A stretch of DNA of 64,000 nucleotides from Gordonia jacobaea (GTDB lineage: Bacteria > Actinomycetota > Actinomycetes > Mycobacteriales > Mycobacteriaceae). The notes below the pieces were generated by a model that saw nothing but the letters and a program-made list of their open reading frames with translations, searched no databases and was not told where the DNA came from. Below are positions 24,003-32,931 of this stretch, piece by piece. The stretch covers positions 124,001 through 188,000 of the forward strand of contig NZ_LDTZ01000018.1 of assembly GCF_001186365.1 (NCBI RefSeq). Direction: 5' to 3'. Both the position numbers and the translations under genes were made by a program. Each line of letters begins with the position of its first letter. The first letter of the stretch is position 1.

Positions 24003-25310
24003 ATGTCACTCGCCGAGAGCTACCGCACACCGGGTCCCCAGTACCTGGTCGCCGGCCGTTATCGGCTGAAATCCCGAATCGGTGGCGGCGGCATGGGCAC
24101 CGTCTGGCTGGCCCGCGACCAACTTCTTGATCGTGATGTCGCGGTCAAACAGGTCCTCTCCACCGAGGGCCTCTCCGACGATTCCGCCGACAATGCCCGT
24201 AAGCGCGCGATGCGTGAGGGCAGAATTGCCGCGAAACTCGCCCACCGCAACGCGATTGCGATGCACGACGTTGCACTCGACCGCGGTGAACCGTGGCTGG
24301 TGATGGAGTACCTTCCGTCACGGAGCATCGCCCAGATCCTTTACTCGGCAGGCACACTCGACGTCACCGAATCGGCCAAGATCGGTGCGCAGGTCGCCGA
24401 CGCCATGACCGAGGCCCACGCAGCGGGCATCGTGCATCGCGACATCAAGCCGGGCAACATCCTCATCTCCGAATCCGGACGCAACGTGGGACTGGTCAAA
24501 CTCACCGACTTCGGCATCTCGCGAGCCAAGGACGACATCACGTTGACGCAGACCGGCGTGATCACCGGCACCCCAGCGTATTTCGCTCCCGAAGTCGCTC
24601 GCGGTGCTGAACCGTCCGAGGCATCCGATGTGTACTCACTCGGTGCGACGGTCTACACGATGGTCGAGGGCGAGCCACCATTCGGAGTCGACGATAACTC
24701 ACTTGTCATGTTGCACAAGGTGGCTCGTGCGCAGATCAATCCGATGAAGCGGGCGGGCGCCCTCGAACCAGTGCTTCTGCACATGCTCGAACCCAGTCCG
24801 ACGAAGCGGATCACGATGGCACAGGCCCGTGACGAACTCATCGCAGTCGCGTCCGGCGGCCGCGCCTCCGCCGATCAGATACTCACGAGCCTGATTCCCC
24901 GCGCATCAGGCGTGACGACCCTTCCCCCGCAGACGCCGCATGGCGCGGGACCCGGCCAGTCGTCGCAACCGGATTCGGCCCGCCCCGGCGGTTTTCCCTC
25001 GGCCCGCCCCGCGTCGGATCGACGAACCCCGGGCACGTCGGTTGCCGCCGGATGGCAGACCCCGGCGTCGCCGCATCGACACCACACTCTGGTCTCGTCG
25101 ACACCACCGTTCCAGAGCGGGCAATACCCCAGTGGTCAATACCCGAGTGGTCAGTATCAGGGCGAGCATTATCCGATCGACCCCTATGCGAGTCTTCCAC
25201 CCTCCCAACGGGCTTCGGGCACATCTCCGACGACGCTCGCGCTCGCCGTACTCGGCTTCTTCGTGGTGCTGGCCGTCGTGATCGTCCTCGCGATCGTCTT
25301 GATGCGCTGA
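24003..25310 (+). CDS. Tail-anchored Ser/Thr protein kinase (Pkn family)
   Basis: A 435-residue Hanks-type kinase. The kinase domain (about 19-285) has the glycine loop IGGGGMGTVW, ATP-binding Lys49, the catalytic loop HRDIKPGN with Asp147, DFG with Asp169, and the activation end GTPAYFAPE, so it should be active. A Pro/Ser/Gly/Tyr-rich linker follows, with short repeats SGQYPSGQYPSGQYQGE. One helix ends the protein (LALAVLGFFVVLAVVIVLAIVLM), with no extracellular sensor domain. The helix would tail-anchor the enzyme, unlike PknB with its PASTA repeats. TATCAT lies six bases before the ATG, so the mRNA is probably leaderless. Substrates cannot be inferred. Confidence 0.9.
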   Translation: MSLAESYRTPGPQYLVAGRYRLKSRIGGGGMGTVWLARDQLLDRDVAVKQVLSTEGLSDDSADNARKRAMREGRIAAKLAHRNAIAMHDVALDRGEPWLVMEYLPSRSIAQILYSAGTLDVTESAKIGAQVADAMTEAHAAGIVHRDIKPGNILISESGRNVGLVKLTDFGISRAKDDITLTQTGVITGTPAYFAPEVARGAEPSEASDVYSLGATVYTMVEGEPPFGVDDNSLVMLHKVARAQINPMKRAGALEPVLLHMLEPSPTKRITMAQARDELIAVASGGRASADQILTSLIPRASGVTTLPPQTPHGAGPGQSSQPDSARPGGFPSARPASDRRTPGTSVAAGWQTPASPHRHHTLVSSTPPFQSGQYPSGQYPSGQYQGEHYPIDPYASLPPSQRASGTSPTTLALAVLGFFVVLAVVIVLAIVLMR

Positions 25311-25356
25311 GTCACACGGGAGCTGTACTGGGCCACAACGAGAACTGCGCCCGACC

Positions 25357-26052
25357 TCAACCGATGTGGCGGGTGGCGGCCCACCGGGTCAACGCATTTC
25401 GGTTGGACTGCTGGGTCTTCCGCAACACGTTCGACGCGTGGGTCTCGACGGTTTTGATCGAGATGAACAGTTCTTCGGCGATCTCGCGGTAGGTGTATCC
25501 GCGCGCCAACAGACGCAACACCTCGAGCTCTCGTCGTGTGAGAGAGTCGAGTTCGGGATCGAGGGCGGGCTCGGGCACCGACGATTTCCCCGTGAACGAA
25601 TCGAGCACGAATCCAGCGAGGCGCGGACTGAATACCGCGTCACCGTCTGCCACGCGTCGAACCGCGTCGGCCAGTTCGCGACCGTCGATCGTCTTGGTCA
25701 CGTATCCGCGGGCTCCCGCCCTGATCGTGGCGATCACATCCTCGGCGGCGTCGGACACGCTGAGTGCGAGGAAAACCGGCGCATCGTCGCCCAAAGTCTC
25801 TGTGACACCACGCAATACGGAAACGCCGCCACCGGCGGGCATGTGGACGTCGAGGAGCACGACGTCTGGCCGGAGTCGCGTGATGGCAGTGATCGAATCG
25901 GCGACGGTGCCCGCCTCGCCAACCACGTGCAGTCCCGGTTCGTTGGCGAGTTCGGCGCGTACCCCGGAGCGGAACACCGCGTGGTCGTCGACGAGAAACA
26001 CACGGCACAACGCGCTCTGTGCATCCGGCCCGGCGGTCGCGTTCTCGTTCAT
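25357..26052 (-). CDS. LuxR/NarL-type response regulator
   Basis: A 231-residue two-component regulator. The receiver domain (about 17-135) has the acidic pair VDDH, phospho-acceptor Asp68 in VLLDVHMP, and Lys in VTKTID. The C-terminal LuxR helix-turn-helix reads LTRRELEVLRLLARGYTYREIAEELFISIKTVETHASNVLRKTQ. Its ATG overlaps the stop of the PspC-type histidine kinase by four bases, so they are translationally coupled partners. Output genes are likely to include the divergent PspC membrane-protein pair (family inference: such pairs respond to envelope stress). Confidence 0.93.
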   Translation of the reverse strand: MNENATAGPDAQSALCRVFLVDDHAVFRSGVRAELANEPGLHVVGEAGTVADSITAITRLRPDVVLLDVHMPAGGGVSVLRGVTETLGDDAPVFLALSVSDAAEDVIATIRAGARGYVTKTIDGRELADAVRRVADGDAVFSPRLAGFVLDSFTGKSSVPEPALDPELDSLTRRELEVLRLLARGYTYREIAEELFISIKTVETHASNVLRKTQQSNRNALTRWAATRHIG

Positions 26053-27353
26053 CGTGCCTTCCCGTGGTCGATCGCCTCGTCGGTGTGTGTGGCTTCGTCC
26101 GTGACATCGTGCGGGTCGTCGTGGCCATCGGTATCCGCGTCGGAGTGCGTCGTGGGGCGCGGCATGATCAGTCGGATGTTCGTTCCGCGTCCCGGCGTCG
26201 AATCGATACGAGCCTGTCCCCCAGCACGTTCCACCCGAGACTTGATGGAGCGGGCAAGCCCCTGCCTGTCCGGGTCGACACCATCACGATCGAATCCGAC
26301 GCCCCGGTCGCGCACGAACACCTCGACCTCCTCGTCGCCCACCTCCATGTAGACATCGACGCTACGCTCGCCGGAGTGCTTGGCCGCGTTGACGAGCGCC
26401 TCGCGCGTCGCTCCGATCAGGGCGGGCCACCGTCGTATCTCGCTCCCTGGTCCGTGGCGGGCTCCCTCGTCGGGACGCAGGTCGCCGACGGTGATCACCT
26501 CGACCTCGATCCCGTACGTGTCCTCCACCTCTGCGCCGACCTCACGGATCGACGCACTCAACGAGGTACCGCGCTGAGCGACGTCGCCGAAGAGCCAGCC
26601 GCGCAACTCGCGCTCCTGGCTGCGGGCCAACCGGGCGACCTCCTCGGGTTTACCCGCCTGCTTCTGGATGAGCGCAAGTGTCTGGAGCACCGAGTCGTGG
26701 AGGTGGGATGCGATCTCCTCGCGCTCGGCGTTTCGGATTCGGGCCGCTCGCTCCTCGTTCAGCGCGCGCCACAGTCGCATCCACAGCGGCACGGTCAGCA
26801 GCACGACACCGATCAAGGTGGCTGCGACGGCAAGCAACGTGGTGCTCAGGCCGCCGTAATTGCGCCGGCCCGCCACGACGATCACCGCAAGGCCACCGAC
26901 GACGAGGACAGCGCCGCCCGCCAACCGCGTCCAGGTGAGCGCGGTGCTGTGGGGCGCGGTTTTCGACGTGTCGAACTCGCGCCACACCAGGCCCGCACCG
27001 ACCATCACGAACACGAACGGCACGAGATAGGCGGCGGGCGTTCCCGACGCCGCGAACCCGACGACGGTCATCGCGACCAGCGCGAGCACCGCGAGACCCA
27101 ACGCTTGTCGACGCTCCCCCGGCGCGGGCGATTCGGTGTCGTTGCCCTGCGGGCAGAAGAACCACAGCAGTCCGTAGGCCAGCACACCTGCACCGGCCAA
27201 CGCTGCCAACACCACGAACACCACGCGGACGCGGAACGCGTCGACGCCGAGATGATCGGCGACGCCGCCCGCGACGCCACCGATGACCCGGCCGGCGTCA
27301 CGTCGCACCAGCCGAGGGATCGGTGGCACATCGGGGGCAGCGGGGGTACTCAC
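26049..27353 (-). CDS. PspC-domain sensor histidine kinase
   Basis: A 434-residue membrane kinase of the LiaS/NarX-like HPK7 class. The N-terminus is a PspC domain (RDAGRVIGGVAGGVADHLGVDAFRVRVVFVVLAALAGAGVLAYGLLWFFCP), which in other systems senses envelope stress. Four further membrane helices follow (about 80-200). The dimerisation/phospho-acceptor box is EREEIASHLHDSVLQTLALI, and the HATPase part has EALVNAAKHSG and DRGVGFD, with a His/Asp-rich tail. The GTG at 27353 (MSTPAAPDVPPIPRL) is preferred to 27389: CAGTAT lies six bases before it and the added residues look random. The kinase, its regulator and the divergent PspC protein form one envelope-stress module. Confidence 0.88.
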   Translation of the reverse strand: MSTPAAPDVPPIPRLVRRDAGRVIGGVAGGVADHLGVDAFRVRVVFVVLAALAGAGVLAYGLLWFFCPQGNDTESPAPGERRQALGLAVLALVAMTVVGFAASGTPAAYLVPFVFVMVGAGLVWREFDTSKTAPHSTALTWTRLAGGAVLVVGGLAVIVVAGRRNYGGLSTTLLAVAATLIGVVLLTVPLWMRLWRALNEERAARIRNAEREEIASHLHDSVLQTLALIQKQAGKPEEVARLARSQERELRGWLFGDVAQRGTSLSASIREVGAEVEDTYGIEVEVITVGDLRPDEGARHGPGSEIRRWPALIGATREALVNAAKHSGERSVDVYMEVGDEEVEVFVRDRGVGFDRDGVDPDRQGLARSIKSRVERAGGQARIDSTPGRGTNIRLIMPRPTTHSDADTDGHDDPHDVTDEATHTDEAIDHGKAR

Positions 27354-27471
27354 ACTTCGATACTGCCCCACACACCCCGGTCGCCACATCAGGGTCGTTC
27401 CCCGATTTCCGGGGGAACGTCAGGGTATGTCCCCGATGCCCACGCCAAGCAGGGCCGCGAGGATAGGACTC

Positions 27472-28827
27472 ATGGATGCCACACAAGTCCGCGCACAGCT
27501 CGAGCATCTCTGGCACACGCGTCCCGTTCGTCCGGCGAGTCCGCGCACGGTCGCAGGTGTCTGCAGCGGCATCGCGTTCCGCTACCGCGTCGATCCGACG
27601 CTGGTGAAGGTCGCTTTCGTCGTCTCGACGCTGTTCGGTGGCGGCGGCCTGCTCCTCTACGTCATCGGATGGATCGCCTTCCCCTCGAGCAGACTCTCGG
27701 CCGCCGACCCCGCCAACGATCGCAGTGGGCACGGCCACGGCCGCCACCACAACCCGAAGTTCGTGATCGTCGCGGCCGTCGCGGTCGTCCTGGTGATGTC
27801 GTTCGGTCCGCACGGCACGTGGAGTTCGAGTGCCGGTCTCGGCACCGTACTCATGTTGCTCGGCTGGTGGCTTCTGTTCCGTCGAACACCGACACCGCTG
27901 CCCGGAACGAGCGCCGACACGCTCACCGCGGCGCCCTCGGCCACTGCGGATCAGTTCCAGCGCTGGACTCCGCGCGCGCTGCGCACCGGGGCAGCGCCGA
28001 GCTTCGAGGGCGCGACGGGAGTGCCGGTCACCGTCCCGAGCCCCCCAGCTTTCGACGTTCCGACCACGCCTCGCGGCGACAGCTCCGACGCCGCGACGTC
28101 GGTGTTCACCCTCGCCGACCGCCAGCCACCGTCGTGGGACCCGCTCGGTGCCGCACGATTCGCCTGGGATCTACCTGAACCCGCGACCCCGACGCCGCCC
28201 GCGGTACCGGAGAACCGACACTCCTCCACCCGAGCATCGCTCATCGTCGTCGGAGCGGCCCTTCTCGTGGCGATGAGCGGGGTGGCCGCACACCAGGCGG
28301 GTGTCGAGTGGTTCACCCCGACGCGCATTCTCTCCATGGCCCTCGCGGTCGTCGGCGTTGGTCTGCTCACGCTCGCAGCGTTGAAGCGATCCGCTGGGCG
28401 ACGGCAGGTCGGACTCGTCCCGCTGGCGGTCGCGTTGGGCGCGGCGGTCATCGTCACCGGCGCAACGACGACATGGGTCGGACAGTCCGACGAGAGCGTC
28501 GTACCGTCCGGAGGTGTGGGTCAGCGCATGTATAAGCCACTGTCCGAGAACGACATTCGCGACAGGTACTCGGTCACCATGGGCTCGCTCGAACTCGACG
28601 TCCGCGACCTCACGCTCACTTCCGACCGCACCGTCGACCTTCGTGCCGGCCTCGGCGAAGTGACCGTGCGGGTCCCGAAGGACATGAATGTGCGGGCGAA
28701 CTGCACGTTGAATGTCGGTGATCCGCAGTGCCCTGAAGGGCTATCCGTCGGCACTGCCGGCGCCGACAAGCCAGTGTTGACGATCAATGCGCACGCCAAC
28801 GTGGGCAGCGTGGAGGTGACCCGATGA
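27472..28827 (+). CDS. PspC-domain membrane protein with LiaF-like C-terminal domain
   Basis: A 451-residue membrane protein. The PspC domain is at residues 20-65 (RTVAGVCSGIAFRYRVDPTLVKVAFVVSTLFGGGGLLLYVIGWIAFP). It is followed by a His-rich loop, two helices (about 98-140), a Pro/Thr-rich cytoplasmic linker (145-255), three more helices (260-340), and a C-terminal beta-rich segment (RYSVTMGSLELDVRDLTLTSDRTVDLRAGLGEVTVRVPKDMNV) like the LiaF/toastrack domains that sense or restrain stress kinases. Divergence from the PspC-type histidine kinase suggests it is the system's partner or target. The ATG at 27472 is the family start; the longer frame is rejected as it crosses the divergent promoter. 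Confidence 0.83.
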   Translation: MDATQVRAQLEHLWHTRPVRPASPRTVAGVCSGIAFRYRVDPTLVKVAFVVSTLFGGGGLLLYVIGWIAFPSSRLSAADPANDRSGHGHGRHHNPKFVIVAAVAVVLVMSFGPHGTWSSSAGLGTVLMLLGWWLLFRRTPTPLPGTSADTLTAAPSATADQFQRWTPRALRTGAAPSFEGATGVPVTVPSPPAFDVPTTPRGDSSDAATSVFTLADRQPPSWDPLGAARFAWDLPEPATPTPPAVPENRHSSTRASLIVVGAALLVAMSGVAAHQAGVEWFTPTRILSMALAVVGVGLLTLAALKRSAGRRQVGLVPLAVALGAAVIVTGATTTWVGQSDESVVPSGGVGQRMYKPLSENDIRDRYSVTMGSLELDVRDLTLTSDRTVDLRAGLGEVTVRVPKDMNVRANCTLNVGDPQCPEGLSVGTAGADKPVLTINAHANVGSVEVTR

Positions 28828-29081
28828 ACGACTGGCGTCCAGAAACGGCCAACGGAACCGCAGAGGGCAACGAGTCAGGCAGCAGCGAGCAGGTGGGCAA
28901 TGCCGTGGGGCACCGCGCCCCAGGGCTCGCGCTCCTCGGTATCGCCGCGATCGCGGTGGCGATCTGGGGCCTGGCCGACACCCCCGATCTCCCGTCGGCG
29001 TCGGTCCTCGGCTGGGGCGTCGTCGGGATAGGGCTGATCGTCGGCCTGGTGCTTCTGGTCAGCGGCGCGCGACGCAGTTAG
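28824..29081 (+). CDS. Small two-helix membrane protein coupled to the PspC gene
   Basis: An 85-residue protein with a polar, Asn/Gly/Ser-rich first 30 residues and two membrane helices (APGLALLGIAAIAVAIWGLA and GWGVVGIGLIVGLVLLVSG) ending in RRS. Its ATG overlaps the PspC-gene stop by four bases, so it is co-translated with it. I do not recognise a named family; small partners like this are common in PspC loci. It probably works in the membrane with the PspC protein. Confidence 0.75.
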   Translation: MNDWRPETANGTAEGNESGSSEQVGNAVGHRAPGLALLGIAAIAVAIWGLADTPDLPSASVLGWGVVGIGLIVGLVLLVSGARRS

Positions 29082-29108
29082 CGCTCGCCACCTACTCCCG
29101 CTCGGCTG

Positions 29109-30734
29109 CTACTCCCACTCGATGGTGCCCGGCGGCTTGCTCGTGACGTCGAGGACGACGCGGTTCACGTCGGGCACCTCGTTGGTGATGCGTGTGGAGA
29201 TCGTCTCGAGTACCTCGTACGGCACGCGCGTCCAGTCGGCCGTCATAGCGTCCTCGCTCGACACCGGCCGCAGGACGATCGGATGCCCGTAGGTGCGGCC
29301 GTCGCCCTGCACGCCGACGCTGCGCACGTCGGCGAGCAACACCACCGGGCACTGCCAGATCTGGTGATCGAGACCCGCGGCCGTCAGCTCCTCTCGGGCG
29401 ATGAGGTCGGCCTTGCGCAGCATCGAGAGACGGTCGGCGGTCACGTCGCCGACGATGCGGATGGCGAGACCGGGTCCGGGGAACGGCTGACGACCGACAA
29501 TCTCCTCGGGCAGACCGAGTTCACGTCCGACCGCCCGCACCTCGTCCTTGAACAACAACCGCAGAGGCTCGACGAGGCTGAACTCGAGATCGTCTGGCAA
29601 CCCGCCGACGTTGTGGTGGCTCTTGATGTTCGCGGTGCCGCTACCCCCGCCGGATTCGACCACGTCGGGGTACAGCGTGCCCTGGACCAGGAAGTCGACC
29701 TTGTCTCCGTCGGCCGCTCGGTCGCCCAGCACGTCGCTGACAGCGCCCTCGAACGACCGAATGAACTCGCGTCCGATGATCTTGCGCTTGGTCTCGGGGT
29801 CGCTGACACCGGACAGTTCGGCGAGGAACTTGTCGGCGGCGTCGACCGTCACCAGTCGCGCACCGGTGGCGGCGACGAAGTCGTGCTCGACCTGCTCACG
29901 CTCACCGGCACGTAGCAGTCCGTGGTCGACGAAGACACACGTCAGCCGATCGCCGATGGCCCGCTGAACCAGCGCTGCCGCAACCGCCGAATCGACGCCG
30001 CCCGACAGACCGCAGATCGCGAGGCCGTCGCCGATCTGGTCGGAGACCTGGTCGATCAGTGCGTCGGCGATGTTCGCGGGCGTCCAGTCGGCCTCGAGGC
30101 CCGCGATCTCGTAGAGGAACCGGGTGAGCACCTGCTGGCCGTGCGGCGTATGCAGCACCTCGGGGTGGTACTGCACGCCTGCCATCTTCGCCTCGACGGA
30201 CTCGAACGCCGCGACGGGCGCACCGGGCGTCGACCCTGTGACGACGAAGCCCTCGGGCGCCACCTGCACGGCGTCGTTGTGGCTCATCCACACGGGCTGG
30301 TTGCGGTCGAGACCGCGATGTAGCACGCCGTCGTCGGTGGCGGTGAACGTCGTGCGTCCGAACTCGCGCCCACCTGTGTTGGCCACCTCGCCGCCGAGCG
30401 CGGCAGCCATTGTCTGGAAGCCGTAGCAGATCCCGAACACCGGGATGCCCAGCTCAAGAATGGCCGGATCGAGGCTCGGCGCGTCGTCGGCGTACACCGA
30501 CGCCGGCCCGCCGGACAGGATGATCGCGGCAGGATCCTTGGCCTTGAACTCATCGATCGTGGCGTCGTGGGCGATGACCTCGGAGTAGATACGCGCCTCA
30601 CGGACACGTCGAGCGATCAATTGCGCGTACTGCGCACCGAAGTCGACGACGAGGACCGGTCGCGGGCCCTCGACGAGCGCGCTCTCGGCGGAGGATCGGT
30701 CGGCAGACGAGGTGTCGGCGGAAGAGTCTGTCAC
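29109..30734 (-). CDS. guaA: GMP synthase (glutamine-hydrolysing)
   Basis: A 541-residue enzyme that aminates XMP to GMP. The N-terminal glutaminase has the nucleophile in [16 protein letters not shown] and the His/Glu pair later ([12 protein letters not shown]). The ATP-pyrophosphatase has the P-loop [14 protein letters not shown]. The C-terminal dimerisation domain ends [13 protein letters not shown], the conserved terminus. Two GTGs are adjacent at 30737 and 30734. I choose 30734 because TAGAAT (30746-30741) is then exactly six bases upstream, the leaderless spacing seen across the window. The first 25 residues are Ser/Ala/Asp-rich and genus-specific. guaB and guaB3 lie 5-8 kb away. Confidence 0.97.
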   Translation of the reverse strand: MTDSSADTSSADRSSAESALVEGPRPVLVVDFGAQYAQLIARRVREARIYSEVIAHDATIDEFKAKDPAAIILSGGPASVYADDAPSLDPAILELGIPVFGICYGFQTMAAALGGEVANTGGREFGRTTFTATDDGVLHRGLDRNQPVWMSHNDAVQVAPEGFVVTGSTPGAPVAAFESVEAKMAGVQYHPEVLHTPHGQQVLTRFLYEIAGLEADWTPANIADALIDQVSDQIGDGLAICGLSGGVDSAVAAALVQRAIGDRLTCVFVDHGLLRAGEREQVEHDFVAATGARLVTVDAADKFLAELSGVSDPETKRKIIGREFIRSFEGAVSDVLGDRAADGDKVDFLVQGTLYPDVVESGGGSGTANIKSHHNVGGLPDDLEFSLVEPLRLLFKDEVRAVGRELGLPEEIVGRQPFPGPGLAIRIVGDVTADRLSMLRKADLIAREELTAAGLDHQIWQCPVVLLADVRSVGVQGDGRTYGHPIVLRPVSSEDAMTADWTRVPYEVLETISTRITNEVPDVNRVVLDVTSKPPGTIEWE

Positions 30735-30848
30735 CACCCCATTCTATGCGTGCGTACCGACGCGACCGCCGCGCAGGCGGCACCCGCCACCGCCGTGCAG
30801 GCGGCGACGATGGAGCTCAGGCAGCACCGTGGGATACTCCATGTCGAT

Positions 30849-31502
30849 ATGAGCACCTCAGACGAGCGAGAAAAGGCCAGGTCATCTGTCGAGAAGCCGG
30901 GTCGGCGATGGCTGTCCCTGTCGATCTCCGACATCACCCAGGCTGCTGTGTTCGCCGCACTGATCGCGGCACTCGGCTTGCCGGGACAGATCAGCGTCGG
31001 CAGCGCGGGCGTACCGATCACCTTCCAAACCCTCGGCGTGATGCTGACCGGCGCCATCCTCGGCCCCAAGAAGGGCACGTTGGCGGTGGTCATCTTCATG
31101 GCCCTCGCGATCGCGGGACTGCCGATCCTCTCGGGTGGTCGCAACGGTCTGACCGCACTGTCGTCGCCGACGGCCGGATTCTTCGTCGGCTTCCTGCCCG
31201 GCGTGTTCGTGATCGGGTTGCTGACCGCCTTCATGATGCCGCGGTACCGAATCCTGCTGGGCATCGTGGCGAATCTGATCGGCGGAGTGCTGGTGATCTA
31301 CATCTGCGGCACCATCGGCCTGATGATCCGCGCCGACCTCACCCTGTGGGCGGCGATCGCGGCCAACGGCTGGTTCATCGCGGGCGACGCAGTCAAGGCG
31401 GTGATCGCGGCGCTGGTCGCGAGCCAGGTGCACCGAGGGTGGCCAGGCCTCATCACCCCACTGCGCATACGACGTGGACGCGTCGTCGCACTCACCGCAT
31501 GA
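30849..31502 (+). CDS. bioY: BioY, biotin-binding S-component of an ECF transporter
   Basis: A 217-residue membrane protein with about six helices. Family landmarks are ITQAAVFAALIAALGLPGQISV, the VPITFQTLGVMLTGAILGPKKGTLAV block and LPILSGGRNGLTALSSPTAGFFVGFLPG, which line the biotin pocket. It captures biotin and is energised by BioM and BioN, encoded just downstream, so this is a complete dedicated transporter. The ATG at 30849 is chosen over upstream in-frame starts that lack family sequence. GATACT (30833-30838) is a possible -10. I see no biotin-regulator site that I can name. Confidence 0.92.
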   Translation: MSTSDEREKARSSVEKPGRRWLSLSISDITQAAVFAALIAALGLPGQISVGSAGVPITFQTLGVMLTGAILGPKKGTLAVVIFMALAIAGLPILSGGRNGLTALSSPTAGFFVGFLPGVFVIGLLTAFMMPRYRILLGIVANLIGGVLVIYICGTIGLMIRADLTLWAAIAANGWFIAGDAVKAVIAALVASQVHRGWPGLITPLRIRRGRVVALTA

Positions 31503-31524
31503 CACCTCACCGCATGGACCCCGC

Positions 31525-32199
31525 GTGATCGAATTCCGCGATGTCTCACACTCATTCGACGGTCGTCGAGTGTTGAGTGATGTCTCGGTCGACCTTCCCG
31601 AACGACGCATCGGCATCGTGGGCGCCAACGGCAGCGGAAAGTCGACGCTGGCGCGGATGATCAACGCGCTCGTCGTCCCCGACACCGGGACCGTCGTCGT
31701 CGATGGTCTCGACGCCGCGAAGGAGAAGCGTCGTGTTCGACGCCGCGTCGGATTCATCTTCTCCGACCCCGACCGACAGATCATCATGCCGACGGTGCGT
31801 GAGGACATCGAACTGTCGCTGACCAGAACAGATCTGAACAAGGCCGAACGTCGGGACCGCGCGATGAGCGTGCTCGAGCGTTTCGGCCTCGCCGACCACG
31901 CCGACCAACCCGCGAGCAGACTGTCCGGCGGGCAGAAACAACTCCTCGCTCTCGCAGCGGTATTCGTCACCGAACCGGCGATCATCGTCGCCGACGAACC
32001 GACGACGCTCCTCGACCTGCGCAACAGCCGTATGCTGCGTCGCGTGTTCGCCGACCTCGACGTCCAACTCGTCGTGGTCACCCACGACCTCGACCTTGTC
32101 GACGACTTCGAGCGCGTACTCGTCATCGACGACGGGGTCATCACCGTCGACGATGTGCCCGGCGTCGCACTGCCCGCCTATCGCGAGGCGATGGCATGA
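31525..32199 (+). CDS. bioM: BioM, ATPase of the biotin ECF transporter
   Basis: A 224-residue ABC ATPase. Walker A is GANGSGKST, the signature motif is ASRLSGGQKQLLALAAVF, Walker B is PAIIVADEPTT, and the switch His is in VVTHDLDLV. The Q-loop region FIFSDPDRQIIMPTVREDIELS is typical of ECF/CbiO ATPases. The GTG at 31525 gives the usual start VIEFRDVSHSFDG, 22 bases after bioY; an earlier in-frame GTG would overlap bioY. bioN overlaps its stop by four bases. Confidence 0.92.
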   Translation: MIEFRDVSHSFDGRRVLSDVSVDLPERRIGIVGANGSGKSTLARMINALVVPDTGTVVVDGLDAAKEKRRVRRRVGFIFSDPDRQIIMPTVREDIELSLTRTDLNKAERRDRAMSVLERFGLADHADQPASRLSGGQKQLLALAAVFVTEPAIIVADEPTTLLDLRNSRMLRRVFADLDVQLVVVTHDLDLVDDFERVLVIDDGVITVDDVPGVALPAYREAMA

Positions 32200-32798
32200 A
32201 TCCGCTCGGCACCTACCTGCCCGGACACTCGCTGCTGCACAGGGCCTCCCCCGGCGTGAAGTTGCTCGGCCTCGCTGCAGGCATTCTCGTCATCACCCTG
32301 TGTGTGAGAACCCTTCCGGCCCTCGGCATTGCCGCCGCCGCGGTCGTCGCGGTCTACGCACTTGCCGGCATCGGTCCGGCCACGGCGTGGCGCCAGTTCC
32401 GGCCGACGCTGTGGATTCTGTTGTTCGTCTTCGTGTTTCAGCTCGTCTTCACCGACTGGCGTCGAGCGGTTCTGTTGTGCGGCATCCTCGCGCTCTCGGT
32501 GCTTCTGGCCGCCGTCGTCAGCCTGACCACCCGCACCACCGACATGCTGGACTCCCTGACGCGCGCCATGTCGCCGCTGAGCAAGCTCGGCGTGCGCACC
32601 GACCTCATCGCGATCTCGCTCGCCCTGACCATCCGGACGATTCCGCTGATCGTCGAGATCGCTGGCCAGGTCGACGAGGCGCGCCGCGCACGCGGACTAC
32701 GGCCAGGCGCACGAATCCTGGTTGCGCCCATCGTGATCGCCGCGCTGCGGACCGCCGACGGGTTCGCCGAGAGCCTCAGCGCCCGCGGGCTGGACTGA
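32196..32798 (+). CDS. bioN: BioN, transmembrane coupling (T) component of the biotin ECF transporter
   Basis: A 200-residue CbiQ/EcfT-family protein with about four to five helices. The two Ala-Arg-Gly coupling motifs that contact the ATPase are visible as EARRARGL (about 163-170) and ESLSARGLD at the C-terminus. It completes the bioY-bioM-bioN operon and overlaps bioM by ATGA. A long palindrome follows 28 bases after its stop codon. Confidence 0.92.
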   Translation: MNPLGTYLPGHSLLHRASPGVKLLGLAAGILVITLCVRTLPALGIAAAAVVAVYALAGIGPATAWRQFRPTLWILLFVFVFQLVFTDWRRAVLLCGILALSVLLAAVVSLTTRTTDMLDSLTRAMSPLSKLGVRTDLIAISLALTIRTIPLIVEIAGQVDEARRARGLRPGARILVAPIVIAALRTADGFAESLSARGLD

Positions 32799-32826
32799 TC
32801 ACACAGCAGTGCTCGGGTCCCGAGCC

Positions 32827-32904
32827 GCGCAGAAAGCTACGCCTCGTGGGTCGCTCGCATGTACCGGTACAGGCGGAGGACCCGAGGGGTGTGGTTTTCT
32901 GCGC
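32827..32904. repeat. 78-bp long inverted repeat between bioN and the choD-like gene
   Basis: The left arm begins GCGCAGAAAgc (32827) and ends CCTCGtGGGTC; the right arm begins GACCCGAGGgGT (32879) and ends TTTTCTGCGC (32904). About 26 bases pair on each side with a few mismatches. The loop holds the perfect palindrome GTACCGGTAC (32861-32870). A second small palindrome, CTCGGG-T-CCCGAG, precedes it at 32812-32824. Both flanking genes end here, so it could serve as a bidirectional terminator or be a genomic repeat element. Confidence 0.85.
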
Positions 32905-32931
32905 GCGCCACCCCTGCTGCCGGGCGTGCGG

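Noticed and set aside
26019-28178. 719-codon plus-strand frame spanning the histidine kinase and PspC genes
   Set aside because: It crosses a divergent promoter and mixes antisense and out-of-frame sequence of two firmly identified genes.
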